A stretch of 64,000 nt of DNA from Jaltomata sinuosa (Eukaryota > Streptophyta > Magnoliopsida > Solanales > Solanaceae), in assembly GCA_003996215.1 (NCBI GenBank), contig QJPP01000439.1:496001-560000 (forward strand), in the 5' to 3' direction. The position numbers and the translations under genes are program-made. The notes under the pieces were generated by a model. It was not told where the DNA came from, searched no databases, and saw nothing but the letters and a program-made list of their open reading frames with translations. Shown here piece after piece: positions 1-11,259 of this stretch; the first letter of the stretch is position 1; each line of letters starts with the position of its first letter.

Positions 1-380
1 CAAACCAAAAAGAGACGTTAAGATGGAAGGACCAGGATCTAGCCTCAGCAAAATAAAAGGAAAAAAGGTACACTTATTAACAAAAAAAAGGAAAATTTTC
101 AATTTCCAACTTAGAAAAGATCAAAATTGTCTAAGCCTTTTGGTTCTTTTATTTCATCCTAGAATACGTGTCCATCAATTCATTGTTGATATATCAACCC
201 AAAAAAAATTAAAATAAAAGGAAGCCGATAAACAAAAAAATACAGAAGTAAACTAATTTCTTACACAAAAAATGCAAACTAGTGCATTTGTAAAATACAT
301 AGGTTAATCCGAGTTTTGTAAATCATGCAGTGAAAAATCCATGCTTTAGCCCAAAGATAAATAAGCAAAACATATTTTAC
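1..380 (-). other. Intron 2 of the left AHL gene
   Basis: No coding sequence is seen. The stretch aligns by eye with 4740-5112 of the tandem AHL copy (intron 2 there), including the segment around TTTATTTCATCCTAGAATAC and the last 100 bp before exon 2. This supports a whole-gene tandem duplication rather than exon shuffling. Confidence 0.6.
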
Positions 381-1079
381 CTCCCCGATGCCCACTTGGA
401 TTATTTGGTGCATAGGTCCAAATCCAACTGCACCTGCCAACCATCAAGAAACCCAATATTAATATGATGCAAGTGCTCAATTGGTAAACACTGATAAAGA
501 ACTTCAATTATTTGACACTTTTCACTTTTCAAGATTCAACTAAGTGAACTTTGACCAACATCTTAAAATAATATATATACCTAAAGCTTCGGGGTGCTGC
601 TTCTTTCCGGAGCCTGGGGGCCTCCCACGGGCTTTCTTTGCAGGGTTTGTTGAAGGAGCAGCAGGAGTAGAATCTACCTGATTCATCACTGGGGTAGGAG
701 AAACGCCCAAACCGGAGGTGTTTTGAGGAAGTTGAGACTTCCTCGGTCTGCCCCTCTTCTTGGGTTGAGCAGCTGCCATCGTTTCATGGCTATGTGGGGG
801 TAGGGTTGAGGTTGGGAGTGCTGCCATTCCATGGCCATGTGGGGTTGAGGTTGGGGATGCTCCCATTGTTTCATGATCATGGCCGGGTTGATGGAAAGTT
901 ACTTTTACGCGTACCATGTCATTTTCTTGTTGGTGGGGTTGTGTTGGTGGTGGGGTTGTAGGTGGGGGTTGTTGTTGTTGGTGGGGTTGGGGTGCTTCCA
1001 TTATTTCATGGTTGTGTGGGGGTGAGGGTATGGGGTGTTGTAAAAATTGGGTTGGTGGGGTTGAGTTTTGGGAATCCAT
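381..1079 (-). CDS. AHL (AT-hook motif nuclear localized) protein, 5' part, cut by window edge
   Basis: First two exons of an AT-hook/PPC (DUF296) protein. AHL proteins bind the minor groove of AT-rich DNA and form trimers through the PPC domain in the nucleus. Exon 1 is 581-1079 and exon 2 is 381-433. The phase fits (donor G|GT, acceptor CAG|GT) and gives EALGAVGFGPMHQIIQVGIGE, which resembles the start of a PPC domain. Exon 1 encodes a Pro/Gln/His-rich N-terminus of about 105 residues with several degenerate HxHETM repeats. Two AT-hooks follow, KKRGRPRK near residues 107-114 and ARGRPPGSGKKQ near 150-161, both with an intact RGRP core. The start MDSQ is shared with the tandem copy at 3484-5708. 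By comparison with that copy, the next exon lies about 640 bp further left, outside the window. Family assignment is secure; whether the gene is complete cannot be seen. Confidence 0.85.
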
Positions 1080-1117
1080 AGGAATGAAAAGAATTATACT
1101 GTAAAAAAATGTTCTTA

Positions 1118-1490
1118 CTGAAGAACTTTGTCTAGAGGAAAGGAGAAAATGTTTGTAAATTTTAGAGTTTTATCAATGAGTTTATATAGAAGATGGAGTT
1201 TGACCATATATTTTTGAATCAGATTTTGTAAATCTGTCTTCAAATAAGGTGTTAATATTTGGTCAAAGTAATGATCAATCAAACGCTGCTAACCATTCAA
1301 AATGACATGTCTTGACCAATCACAAGTAACCTTATGTGCTTGATGACTCACGTGCACCACCAATCAGAACAAGACCAAGAGGGTTTTATTTACATCTGGA
1401 CTTCATAGTTTTCAAAATGACACGTCTTTGACCATATATTTTGAATCAAATTTTAAAAATATATCTATAAATGAGGTATAATTATATATA
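1118..1490 (-). repeat. AHL upstream repeat, copy at left gene
   Basis: Starts in the 5' leader of the left AHL gene (GAAGAACTTTG) and continues upstream with motifs around TTTGACCATATATTTTGAATC, AAAATGACATGTC and TGACTCACGTG. The same string of motifs recurs at 5760-7360 upstream of the second AHL gene and, inverted, at 9700-10300. It is the duplicated upstream region of the AHL genes. Confidence 0.6.
1181..1190 (-). promoter_or_regulatory. Candidate TATA box of left AHL gene
   Basis: TCTATATAAA on the minus strand, about 100 bp upstream of the start codon at 1079. It is consistent with a plant core promoter and a leader of about 70 nt. Placed by sequence and spacing only. Confidence 0.4.
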
Positions 1491-2015
1491 AATTTCTATG
1501 ATTGATAATATGTCAAAAATAGTATGATAATTAATGTATAGGTTTATGTATTCCTTTTTTGGGAATTCACATTCAATATATCTTTATCGTTGCTATTTTC
1601 TTGTACAAACAGGTTATTGATATTGAAGAGCCTTCCCCTTAGTTTCATTAACGAGGTTTGTGGTGTGAAGATTATGATTCTTCTTTGCATTTAATGTTAG
1701 ATATCGGGTTTGGGCAATGGTATGAAACAAAACCTATTAGCAAACGCTTTTTTCCTTAAATAAGTATTACATGTCACAAACTAAAAGAATTTAATTTATT
1801 ATCACAGATTGGAATTATAATACTAAGATAAATAATTTGAACATTTTTTGTGTTAGGAAGAGAAAAAGGAAGAAGATGGAAGTGAGAACTCAACTAAAAC
1901 ATATTGTGTTTGGAGAGTTTCATTAATATCAATCAAAATGTATGGTATTTTTTAATTAAAAAATTTCCTTTTTATTCGTGTTGTGAAAATGATTCTAATA
2001 TCTCAAGGAAAGAGT
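1490..2015. repeat. Dispersed block, copy 1 of 4
   Basis: A block of about 300-500 bp beginning near AAATTTCTATGATT, containing AATGTATAGGTTTATG and ATCTTTATCG, and ending near GAGAACTCAACT plus a T-rich tail. Further copies lie at 7360-8015, 9255-9680 and 11260-12060. I see no open frame of substance, so it is probably a decayed transposon or part of a segmental duplication. Confidence 0.55.
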
Positions 2016-2489
2016 ATGTATATTATTGTCTAGGTTCATTCCTTCATACCTTGTTAATGAGTATTTAATATATACTTATTGTTGTTGAATGGCTAGCCTT
2101 GATTAGCCATTATTCTATTACAATTCTACCATTAGAAGTCATTACTCTCTCAGTTCAGAATTACTTGCCATTTATTTATAATAACTAAATGAGATTTAAA
2201 CAGCAAATGTTAATATACATAAATAACAACACCTAACTATATAACAACCATGAAATATTCAGACAAACGTTGTCGAGAGATTTGACGGTAATGATAGGCA
2301 ATGATATATCTACTAGTATTTGGTACAGAAAGAAAAAAGTTCTAAAGGTACCAACTACTACATCAAATTTCTCATGCATCCTAAGCTAGACATGACTTAA
2401 AACTTTTAACTTAGCACAAAAGAAAAAAGTCAATACTTGGGTGTCTTAGGTGCGAAGGAAAATGTATTTCATGAAAAAAATACTTTCTT

Positions 2490-3055
2490 GGAAAATATTT
2501 TTTAAGAAAATAAGTGAATTCTTTTAGTGCTTAGATAAGTTTTGTAGCACGGGGGATAGAAAGTGCTTTTTCAGCTTGAAAAGAAGCCTCTCTTAAGTTC
2601 AAGAGTTTAGAATCTTATCATGGGAAGGAGCTCAGACTTCCCCTTCCTTCAGCTGGGTGAGCCTTCGCTTTTTGGACCGTCTTCTCCCCAATGCGATACC
2701 CCCCGAAGGAGGATGAGAGGAAAAGGAAAATGTCCCATCAATTTCAGGCTTTCCATTCTTCCTTCCCTCTTATTTATTATTTTGTATTCGATATATAAGC
2801 AAAAAATATTATCTTAAAAGAATTTACATGTGATCTATGCAAATATGGGGGTAGGGTGGAATGTAGGAGTCTGGGCTGGTGGGGATGGAGGCTACGGAGA
2901 TGGGGTGAAGATGAGGTGTGTTGAAGGGTCGGAAGTACATAATCAATGCGGAAAACTACTTGTTAAACTTATTTTTCCTACTTTCACTAGAGAAGTCATT
3001 TTCCTTATTTTTGAGGAAAATTTTTTCCAAAATGTTTGACTAACGTCCAAACATA
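2490..3055. mobile_element. MITE-like element with an inner non-AT-rich segment
   Basis: The left part resembles GAAGGAAAATGTATTTCATG and the right part ends AATTTTTTCCAAAATGTTTG, which is roughly its inverted form. Related sequence occurs twice at 51370-51790 in an ALMT intron. The middle (about 2545-2760) is more GC-rich and unrelated to its flanks, and could be an organelle or other insertion. Short open frames here have no recognisable domains. Nothing else is seen between 2015 and 3480. Confidence 0.4.
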
Positions 3056-3483
3056 AAAAATTTAAAAAAACATCATCCATATCGAACACACCCTTGATTG
3101 GCAAGTTTTTGTTCTAACTTGGAGTTCATAAATTTCAGTCAGTGATTTAACAAAACTGAATAAAAAGAGGACAAACTCATAATAAGAAAGAAGGCATTAC
3201 TATGAAAGCAAGAAGTAATTGCATTAAGACCTAATCCAGAAGAAAGTTGCAAATAAAATTGATTTATCAATCTGAAAATAAGCAAATACTCAGCCAAAAT
3301 GTCACCTTACACATAACAAGACTAAAATGGTAAGCAAGTTTAAGTCAAGAACTCGAACTAACGCCTACAATCTACCCTCTGGGATTTGTGATCAACTGCC
3401 TACTCGGTGGGGGAATCAACAAGTCGAATACCCTTGAGAATGTCACGCCCATTAAGGAAGATTTTTCACATTGCTTGGCCCCT

Positions 3484-5708
3484 TTAAGTTGGTGGCACAC
3501 CATGCATTGGTTGTGCAGCATTACCAGAAGGTCCTGGTTCGTGGCTCAGAGGGCCAGCAGCGTCCACATTTGAAGAGTACACCACGGAAAGTTGAGGTCG
3601 CATCACAACCACCTGGTAGTGAACTGAAAATTGTTAGCAAGTATACAATATTCACTCAAACATCAGGGCAAGAACGGTTCAAGGCTTTAGTCTAGTGATA
3701 AAGTCCAAAGTTTGAACCCTATCACAGACAAAAGCCTTCTACTTAAGTGAAGGATAGAGGGGTGGGAGAATCATTTATTGAGTTTTGAGTTATGCACTAC
3801 AGGTCTATCCAAATGGAAAAAGTATATAAAAAAAAAACATGAACGCAAGGATAGAGGTAGTTAGAATAGCACCTCTACTGGAGAAGCAGCGACCATTCCT
3901 ATAACAACACCGCCAAAAACTTCACTATCTGGCCGTGACAGTAACACGCTTAGAAAGCCTATTATGCCATTACTTTCTGAAAGAATTAATGACCCCGCTA
4001 ACGAGATGATGGCAAACTGACCCTGCATATAAAGAACAACACCATGCTCAATGACCAATGCCAAATAGGTATGCTAGAAGACAATCAGTGTACATGCAAT
4101 GATCACCTTTATCAAATTCAAGCAATTTCACATTTGCAATACACGTACATCCAACAACTTATGCACAATATATATGATAGAGCCATATATAAATGCCAAA
4201 AAAATCAAATTTTCAATTCACACAGCCAGCAAACTCCAGTAAAAAGACCACAACATACACATAGACTAACGTCAAAGCATCCACACATGCCTCAAAGGCA
4301 ACAGAAAAGATAAGTGTCTTTAAGCTTAAACTCATACGGACCTCATGCGTCACAGTGCCACTAGTCATTGCAGACTGTTGGAGGGTGACATTACGTACGA
4401 ATCCAGTTGCAGAGAGAACAGAAATTGCCGTTGGTGCTTGTGGTAAGAAAGTCATTACCTTAGCTACAATGTCCTGAGGCCAAGGTAACAGGTTTAGTAA
4501 AGTCAACCAAAAAATTCACAAGACTGGACTTCAATTCATGTCACTTAAACAACAAGTTTGATACAAATATTACGTATCGACACAAGTCATTCGCGTTCTT
4601 CCTCCAGTAACTTCACACTTCTCTTAGCCAAATGACAATTCCATACCCACTTTATATTTAATTTGGAACATACAAACGAAACTCTTATGCGTCACATGAA
4701 TTGACAACAGTTCCTAATTTAGCTCATGAAACACAAAAAGGTAACTTATCGAAAAAAAAAAAAAAATTGGAACAGTTGCAAAAAAGCTACATTAATTTCA
4801 CAGTTAGAAACTCCATCCTAGTTTGGTTCTTTTATTTCATCCTAGAATACTTGTCCATCAATCAATTATTGCAGAACAACCCAAAGACAAAGAAAGGAGG
4901 CCACCAACAAAAAAATACAAAAGTAAGCTAATTTCTTTCTTTTTCTCTCGTATGAAATTTGAAACTCGAGACTGTTACAGAACAACAATATACAACACAA
5001 AATATTCAAACTAGTGCATTTGTAAAACACATAGGTTTATCAGAGTTTTATATATCATGTTGTGAAAAATGAATGCTTTAGCCCAAATATCAATAAGCAA
5101 AACATATTTTACCTCCCCGATGTTCACATGGATTACGCCATGCATAGATCCAAATTCAGCTGAACCTGCCAACAAACAAGAAACACAATAATCACCATGT
5201 TAAATTGGTAAACACTGATAAAGAACTTCAATTATTTGACACTTCTAATTTTTCATGATTTAAAACTAAATGAACTTTGACCAAACATCTTTAAATATTT
5301 TCATTCGCCCTTTTAGATAAGTTATCAATGTATACCTAAAGTTTCTGGTTGTTGCTTCTTCTTTTCGAATCCCGGGGTCCTCCCATAGGCCTTTTTAGAG
5401 GGCCTCTCTGAAGAAGCAACACCAGTGTTACTATCAGCAGAAGCCTTCCTTGGATGGCCTCTCTTCTTCTTAGATGGCTCATCAGCAGTTGATCTAGCAG
5501 TTATCGAGTTTTGCCCAAAAAAAGGAAATGGAAGGTTCCGTTGCTCAAAAATGAGGAAATTGGGTGGTGGTTGGGTTTGGGTTGGAGGTACAGCCACTGT
5601 TCCATGGTCATGTGGAGGTTGTTGTTGTTGAGGTGGTGGGGTTGGGGTTGGGGGTGCAACCATTGTTTCAAGGCCATGTGGGGATGGGGTTGATTCTTGA
5701 GAATCCAT
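3484..5708 (-). CDS. AHL protein with degenerate AT-hooks, complete, five exons
   Basis: Tandem paralogue of the gene at 381-1079. Exons: 5336-5708, 5113-5165, 4342-4473, 3873-4022 and 3484-3612; total 837 nt, 278 aa, all junctions in phase. The start at MDSQ (5708) is preferred over an upstream in-frame ATG at 5747 because the left copy starts there. The N-terminus is Pro/Gln-rich. The two AT-hook positions read KKKRGHPRK (about 80-88) and AYGRTPGFEKKKQ (about 107-119), so both RGRP cores are altered (RGHP, YGRT). The PPC domain spans about 121-240 (DIVAKVMTFLPQ, SATGFVRNVTLQQ, SPDSEVFGGVV, VAASPVEVVV). The GRFEIL motif, known to be needed for partner interaction in Arabidopsis AHLs, reads GQFAII. 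The intron-exon plan is that of an intron-containing AHL. It is likely transcribed, but DNA binding is doubtful, so a dominant-negative partner or a decaying duplicate are both possible. Confidence 0.88.
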
Positions 5709-5799
5709 AGGAACTTTGTTGAAAAAAGGGGGAAGAAAGTTTTGCAAATTTTAGAATTTTCAAGGTTGTTCTATTGAAGAACTTTGTTGAGTTTATGTG

Positions 5800-7360
5800 T
5801 TTTTATATTGATCATAACTTTTGAATCAGATTTTATACATCTGTCTTCGAAAAACTCTACAATATTCTTTGCAAGGATTGACCCTATTTTGGAGTGATAC
5901 TTAATTTTTGCCTCTGTCTTTTTAGTTAATAAAAAAACTTCATCAAAAGTTTTTCAAATTTTAAAAATTGGTCCATATAGGTTTTTGAGAGAAATTTCAA
6001 TTTCGCTCGTGAAACATCAATTTTAGGGTTTTAACAATGAGTTAAGGTTATTTAAGCTAGAGTTTGGCCATATATTTTGAATCAGATTCTGAAAATTTGG
6101 CTTCAAATAATTTTTATTTTTTTGCATAGATTTCCCCTATCAATGAGTTCGTGTTTATTTCATCTTGAATAATTAATTTGGACTACACAATTAAATAAGT
6201 TCATTTTATTGGATTTAAATTCAAGGTTCATTTCATCTTGAGCTCCAAACTCATGCCACGTGTCAATATAACTTGGCATTCTAGTCAAATTCAAGATCAA
6301 CATGATGATGTCACGTATTCAAATGAGGTGCTAATTTCCAGACCAATCAAAAGTTGCCAAGTGTTCAAAATTACATGTTTTGATCAATCACAAGCAACCT
6401 GATCACATAGTATTCGTGATAAGCTTGATGACTCACATGAGCCAATCAGAGGCAAGAGTTTAGATTTTATATTTAAGCTAGAGTTTGACCATATATTTTG
6501 AATCAGATTTTCTAAATCTGTCTTTGAAACACTTTCAAATTTTTGACCAGATTGCCCTTATTTTGGGGTGATATTCAATTTTTGCCTCTGTTTTTTTAGT
6601 TAATAAAAATTTGTCATTAAAAGTTTTTCAAATTTTAAAAGTTTGTCCAGATCGATTATCGGGAGAAATTTTATTTCCACTCATGAAACTTCAATTTTAG
6701 TTTTTATTAATGAGTTTGAGTTTTATATTTAAACTAGAGTTTGACCATACATTTTGAATTAGATTTTAAAAATTTATCTTCAAATCATTTTATTTTTTTT
6801 GCATAGATTGCCCCTATCAATGAGTTCATGCTCATTTCATCTTGAATAATTAATTTGGACTACACAATTAAATAAGTCCATTTTATTGAATTTCAGTCCA
6901 AGATTTATTTTATCTTGAGGTCCAAACTCATGCCACGTGTCAATATAACTTGGCATCCCAGTCAAATTCAAGATCAACATCAAGATGTCACGTATTCAAA
7001 TGAGGTGCTAATTCTCGGTTAAAATAATGACTAATCAAAAGTTTTCAAGTGTTCAAAATGACATGTCCTTGACCATATATTTTGATCTGGATTTTAAAAA
7101 TCCGTATTTCAATAAGGTGTTAATTCCCAGTAAAAATAATGACCAATCAAAATCTGCTAAGTGTTTAAAATAACATGGCTTGCCAATCACGAGCAATATT
7201 ATATGTTTGATGATTCACATTAATCAATCAGAATGAGGCAAGAGGTTTTATTTACAGCTGGACTACATAGTGTCAAATGACATGTCTTGGCCAATCACAA
7301 GTAATTTTATGTGTTTGATGACTCACATGAACCAATCAGAATGAGAAAAGAGGATTTATT
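5800..7360 (-). repeat. Upstream region of right AHL gene, internally tandem-duplicated
   Basis: Two units of about 665-680 bp follow each other, roughly 5800-6480 and 6480-7150. Each holds the same order of landmarks: TTTTGAATCAGATTTT, TTTTTGCCTCTGT, TTTTTTGCATAGATT, CATCTTGAATAATTAATTTG, a G-box within TGCCACGTGTCAATATAACT, and GATGTCACGTATTCAAATGA. A shorter third repeat follows to about 7360. The G-box context (near 6256 and 6935) is conserved in both units. Confidence 0.65.
5801..5810 (-). promoter_or_regulatory. Candidate TATA box of right AHL gene
   Basis: CAATATAAAA on the minus strand, about 95 bp upstream of the start codon at 5708. This is the same spacing as the candidate box of the left copy. 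Confidence 0.4.
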
Positions 7361-8015
7361 TCTATGATAATTAATGTATAGGTTTATGCATTCCTTTTTT
7401 GGGAACTCACATTCAATATATCTTTATCGTCGCTATTTTCTTGTACAAACAAGTTATAGATATTGAAAAACTTTCCCCTTAATTTTATTAACGAGGCTTG
7501 TGATGTGATGATTATGATTCTTCTTTGTCTTTAATGTGATATATCGCGGTTCGAGAGATGGTATAAAATAAAACCTATTAGAAAATGTTTTTTCCTTAAA
7601 TAAGTGTTACATGGCATGAACTCAAATTAGTTTAATCGGGTGAAATTGAAACCCTAAAAAACCTTCGCAAGTTTCTTTCATTTACTTTAATCTAATAGGA
7701 CTAATCGTAAATAGAAGGAGTTCTCTCATCTTAGGTGTATGGTACTTTGTTATCCTACTAACCCATACCCACCAATTCTTTGGTTGACTAGATTATTCTC
7801 TTTTTAGCAAGATAGTTTACAATTATAATAATAAGATAAAAATCTTTTAATTATTTATCTATATAATTCGAACATTTTGGTGTCTTAGGGAGAGAAAAAG
7901 GAAGAAGGTGGAGGTGAAAACTCAACTCAAACATATTGTGTCAGGAGAGTTTCATTAAATAAAAAAAACTTTTTTATTGGTGTTGTAAAAATGATTTTAG
8001 TATCTCAAAAAAGTA
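7360..8015. repeat. Dispersed block, copy 2 of 4
   Basis: Matches 1490-2015 in landmark order (AATGTATAGGTTTATGCATT, ATCTTTATCG, GAACTCACATTCAATATATC, GAAAACTCAACTCAAACATA). It carries an extra segment of about 150 bp (7630-7800) shared with the copies at 9545-9690 and 11580-11740. Confidence 0.55.
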
Positions 8016-8020
8016 GGGTT

Positions 8021-8245
8021 TACTTCCTCCGTCCCATATTAATTAGTCGCTTTTCTTTTTATACGCGTGTCAAAAAATTATAAATAAAGAGGTAATTTTA
8101 CTAATTCACCCCTTAAGAAACTTTTTTGGAACCTTACAAACAAGTGTGAACACTTTTAAAAAGAATTAATTATAAGAGTAATATGAAAAAAAATTAATTA
8201 ATCCTTTCTTGTTTTAATAAGGTGACCATATCGATGCAGGACATG
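8021..8245 (+). mobile_element. Truncated Stowaway-type MITE
   Basis: Starts TACTTCCTCCGTCCCATATT, the typical Stowaway end after a TA target. I find no matching inverted end, so only one side seems to be left. From here to 9255 I see no gene, only AT-rich sequence with a short duplication (two related copies near 8690-8840 and 8860-9000). Confidence 0.45.
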
Positions 8246-9254
8246 ACCAAACTATTTCGGTCTACTTTTTATGTTATTTTTTTCTATTGGAAGAACCAAA
8301 CGAAAGCATTGTAATTACTGGAAGCTAAGGTTAATTTTTAAGAAACAAAAACATGCTCAGTATAATCCCACAAAGTAAGGTCTAGGAAGGTAAAGTGTAC
8401 GCAGATTTTTTAAGCAGTTTCGATAATTCTTTAACTACTTTTATACATAGTAACGTAAAAATTAAGACAGATTACTTGCTATAACAGAATACACCAATAA
8501 AAGAAAATTCTTTATATTATCTATGTTATTGTTGTATAGAGGAGGAAGTTGAGGAAACAAAAAGACATTCCTAAAATTTAGCTTCAATATTTTCCAAATG
8601 AGTTTAACCCCTATGAACTGAGTGTGTAAATGTCAGGTTAACTACATATAAACGTCCATAAGAAGTGGGATTAGCAACCTTAAAAGTATGACACTAACTA
8701 TTATCAGTGTATATAAGTTAAATTCTTTAAGATATCAATATATATAAGTTAAACCCTTCCCAAAATAGAAGCTAGATACATAACTGAAATAATAATGAAG
8801 ACACATATACCTAAAAGCTTCAAGTTGTTCTTAAATTTTTAAATTATCAGCGTATGTAAATTAAATTCTTTACATTATCAATATAAATAAGTTGAATGCT
8901 TCCCAAATTAGAAGCTACATATATACATAATTAAAGCAATAAAGATGACAAATATACCTAAAGCTTCTAGTTGTTTCTTAATTCTTTACATTATCGGTGT
9001 ATATGAGTTACATTATTAACGTTATAATAGAACTTCTAGTGAACTCAACGGAGTGGCATAATTGTCAATGAAGTTCGGATCAAGAGAGACCTTACCCCTA
9101 GCTTAGGACAAGACACAAGAGAGATGTTGGGTATACAAGTAAGAAGGTCTTACACTTTAGTAACACGTTTTAAAGTCGTACAGGCATAGGTCCAAAGTGG
9201 ACAATATCACTAGTGGATCGAGCCATTAAGATAAATTTCTATGATTGCACTTAG

Positions 9255-9690
9255 TTTATTCATAATATAATTAAGATAAATTTCTATGATTCATAATATG
9301 AAAAAATAGTATGATAAATAATGTATAGGTTTATGTATTATTTTTTTCGAAACTCATATTCAATATCTTTATCGTGGTTATTTTCTTGTATAAATACGTT
9401 ATGTCTATTGAAGAACGTTCCTTTTTTATTAACAAGGGTTGCGATGGGACGAAATGATTCTTGTTTACCTTTGATGTGAGTTATCAGGTTCGAGCAATTG
9501 TATGAATAAAAAACTATTAAAAAATGCTTGAAATAGGGTGAGAAACCCAAAAAAAAAAAAAAATCACAAGTCTCTTTCATTTACTTTAATTTAATAGTAC
9601 CATTTATAAATAAGAGGAGTTCTATCTTAGGTGTATGGTACTTAGTTATCCTACTAACTCATACTCACCTGTTATACCCTTTTTAGAAAG
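9255..9690. repeat. Dispersed block, copy 3 of 4
   Basis: Repeats the landmarks of the 1490 and 7360 blocks (AATGTATAGGTTTATGTATT, ATCTTTATCGTGG). It is preceded at 9020-9240 by a distinct repeat containing GATGTTGGGTATACAAGTAA and ACGTTTTAAAGTCGTACA, which also occurs at 11030-11210. Confidence 0.5.
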
Positions 9691-9699
9691 ATAGTTAAC

Positions 9700-10300
9700 C
9701 AGTGTAACTGATATTAAGATTGAAAGTTGCGTTACATAAGATTGCTTTTGATTGATTAAGACATTTCATTTTGAACACTATGCAATCCAGATATAAATAA
9801 ACCTCTTGCCTTATTTTGATTGGTTCTTGTGAATCATCAAGCATTTAAAATTATTCCTGATTTATCAAGACATATCATTTTGAACACTTAGCAGTTTTTG
9901 ATTGATTATTATTTTGATTGGGGATTAACACCTCATTTATAGATAAATTTTTAAAATTTGATTCAAAATATATGGTCAAAGACATGTCATCATGAACACT
10001 ATGAAGTCCAGGTGTAAATAAACCTTCTTGCCTCATTTTAATTGGTTCACGTGAGTCATCAAGCATATAAAACTGCTTGTGATTGATCAAGACATGTCAT
10101 TTTGAACGGTTAACAACTTTTGATTGGTCATTATTTTGACAAGGATTAACACCTCGTGAGATTTATAAAATCGAATTTAAAATATATGGTCAAACACCAA
10201 CTTCAATATAAACTCATGATAACACTCTAAAATTTACAAATATTTTTTCCGTTCCTCTCAAAAAAGTTCTTCAGCAAAAAACTCCTTTTTACAATATAAT
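9700..10300 (+). repeat. Inverted copy of the AHL upstream region without the gene
   Basis: Reads as the reverse complement of 1118-1490 and related parts of 5760-7360: GAACACTATGAAGTCCAGGT, GATTGATCAAGACATGTCAT, AATATATGGTCAAAGACATG. It ends near 10300 in AAAAAAGTTCTTCAGC and ACAATATAATT, which match the AHL leader just before the start codon. No AT-hook coding sequence follows on the plus strand. Confidence 0.6.
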
Positions 10301-10794
10301 TTATTATTTTGGAAAAATCTGCTTTGCCAAAAGCTAGAGGGAATATTTGATTGTTTGTATTCTTTGACAGAGCTACAATTAGAACATCTTAATATTTTTT
10401 CCTTTAAAAAAGTTGCATCAACTCAATGACATGTCTATAGAATTTCCAATCAGATATGAATGCAACATTTGCTTAGAACATGTAAACAAATATGTACGGT
10501 TGAAAGATAAAGTAAATCTCAAGAACATGTAAACAAACATGTAAAATAAGTGATTAATTACTGAATAGTCAATCATAGTCTATAAATAGTGATTATTTTT
10601 TATAAATAGTGAATGATACAAAATTTTGAATTTCTGAACATGCACACTGATTCTCGTCCTGAGGTTTTCAACTGAGCTTCACATTCCTTATTATACTTGA
10701 TTATGTTGAACATGCTAGATTCTTTTATTCTAGTTTTCTGACTCGAGCGAAAAGTCTTCGACCCAATTTGCTAATGATATTGTTCGCTCTGAGC

Positions 10795-11210
10795 CTAGAT
10801 CAGCACATTAAAATGTGTTACTAGAGTGTTAGGTCTGTTTACTTATATACCCAACATCTCTCATGTGTTTTGTCTATGTGGGACTCTTATTCCAAGCTAG
10901 GCGGGGCAAATTTCGGTGTTGAGTCTAAACAAATTCCGAAAAGATGGGGCAAACCTCAGTACTGAGTCTAGGCAAATCCCATGCGATAGGACAAACCTCA
11001 GCGTGGACGCTGAGAGGAGAAGAAAGAGTGTACTTGACACCCTAGCTTAGGATAAAAGTCTCACGTCGATAAAATGCAACAGAGATGTTGGGTATATAAG
11101 TAAGCAGGCTTTACACCTTAACGGTACGTTTTAAAGTCGTACAAGCATAGGCCGAAAACGGACAATATCACTAGCGAATTGAGTCGTTACATACTCAATT
11201 AGGTTATTCC
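10795..11210. repeat. Inverted-repeat element
   Basis: The left arm (about 10800-10900, with TTACTTATATACCCAACATC) is the approximate reverse complement of the right arm (about 11040-11130, with AGATGTTGGGTATATAAGTA). Between them are short direct repeats around GGCAAACCTCAG. The right end (TTAAAGTCGTACAAGCATAG) recurs at 9165-9230. It is probably a non-autonomous transposon of unknown class. Confidence 0.4.
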
Positions 11211-11259
11211 AAATATAATTATAGATATTTTTTTACGATTACACTTAGGTTATTCATAA

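Noticed and set aside
916..1104. Plus-strand open frame rich in Gly/Trp/Cys
   Set aside because: It is the antisense of the Pro/Gln/His-rich AHL exon 1. The same shadow occurs at 5425-5693 opposite the second AHL gene.
5709..5747. Upstream in-frame ATG of the right AHL gene
   Set aside because: The left copy begins at MDSQ with no matching upstream ATG, and the extra residues do not resemble an AHL N-terminus.
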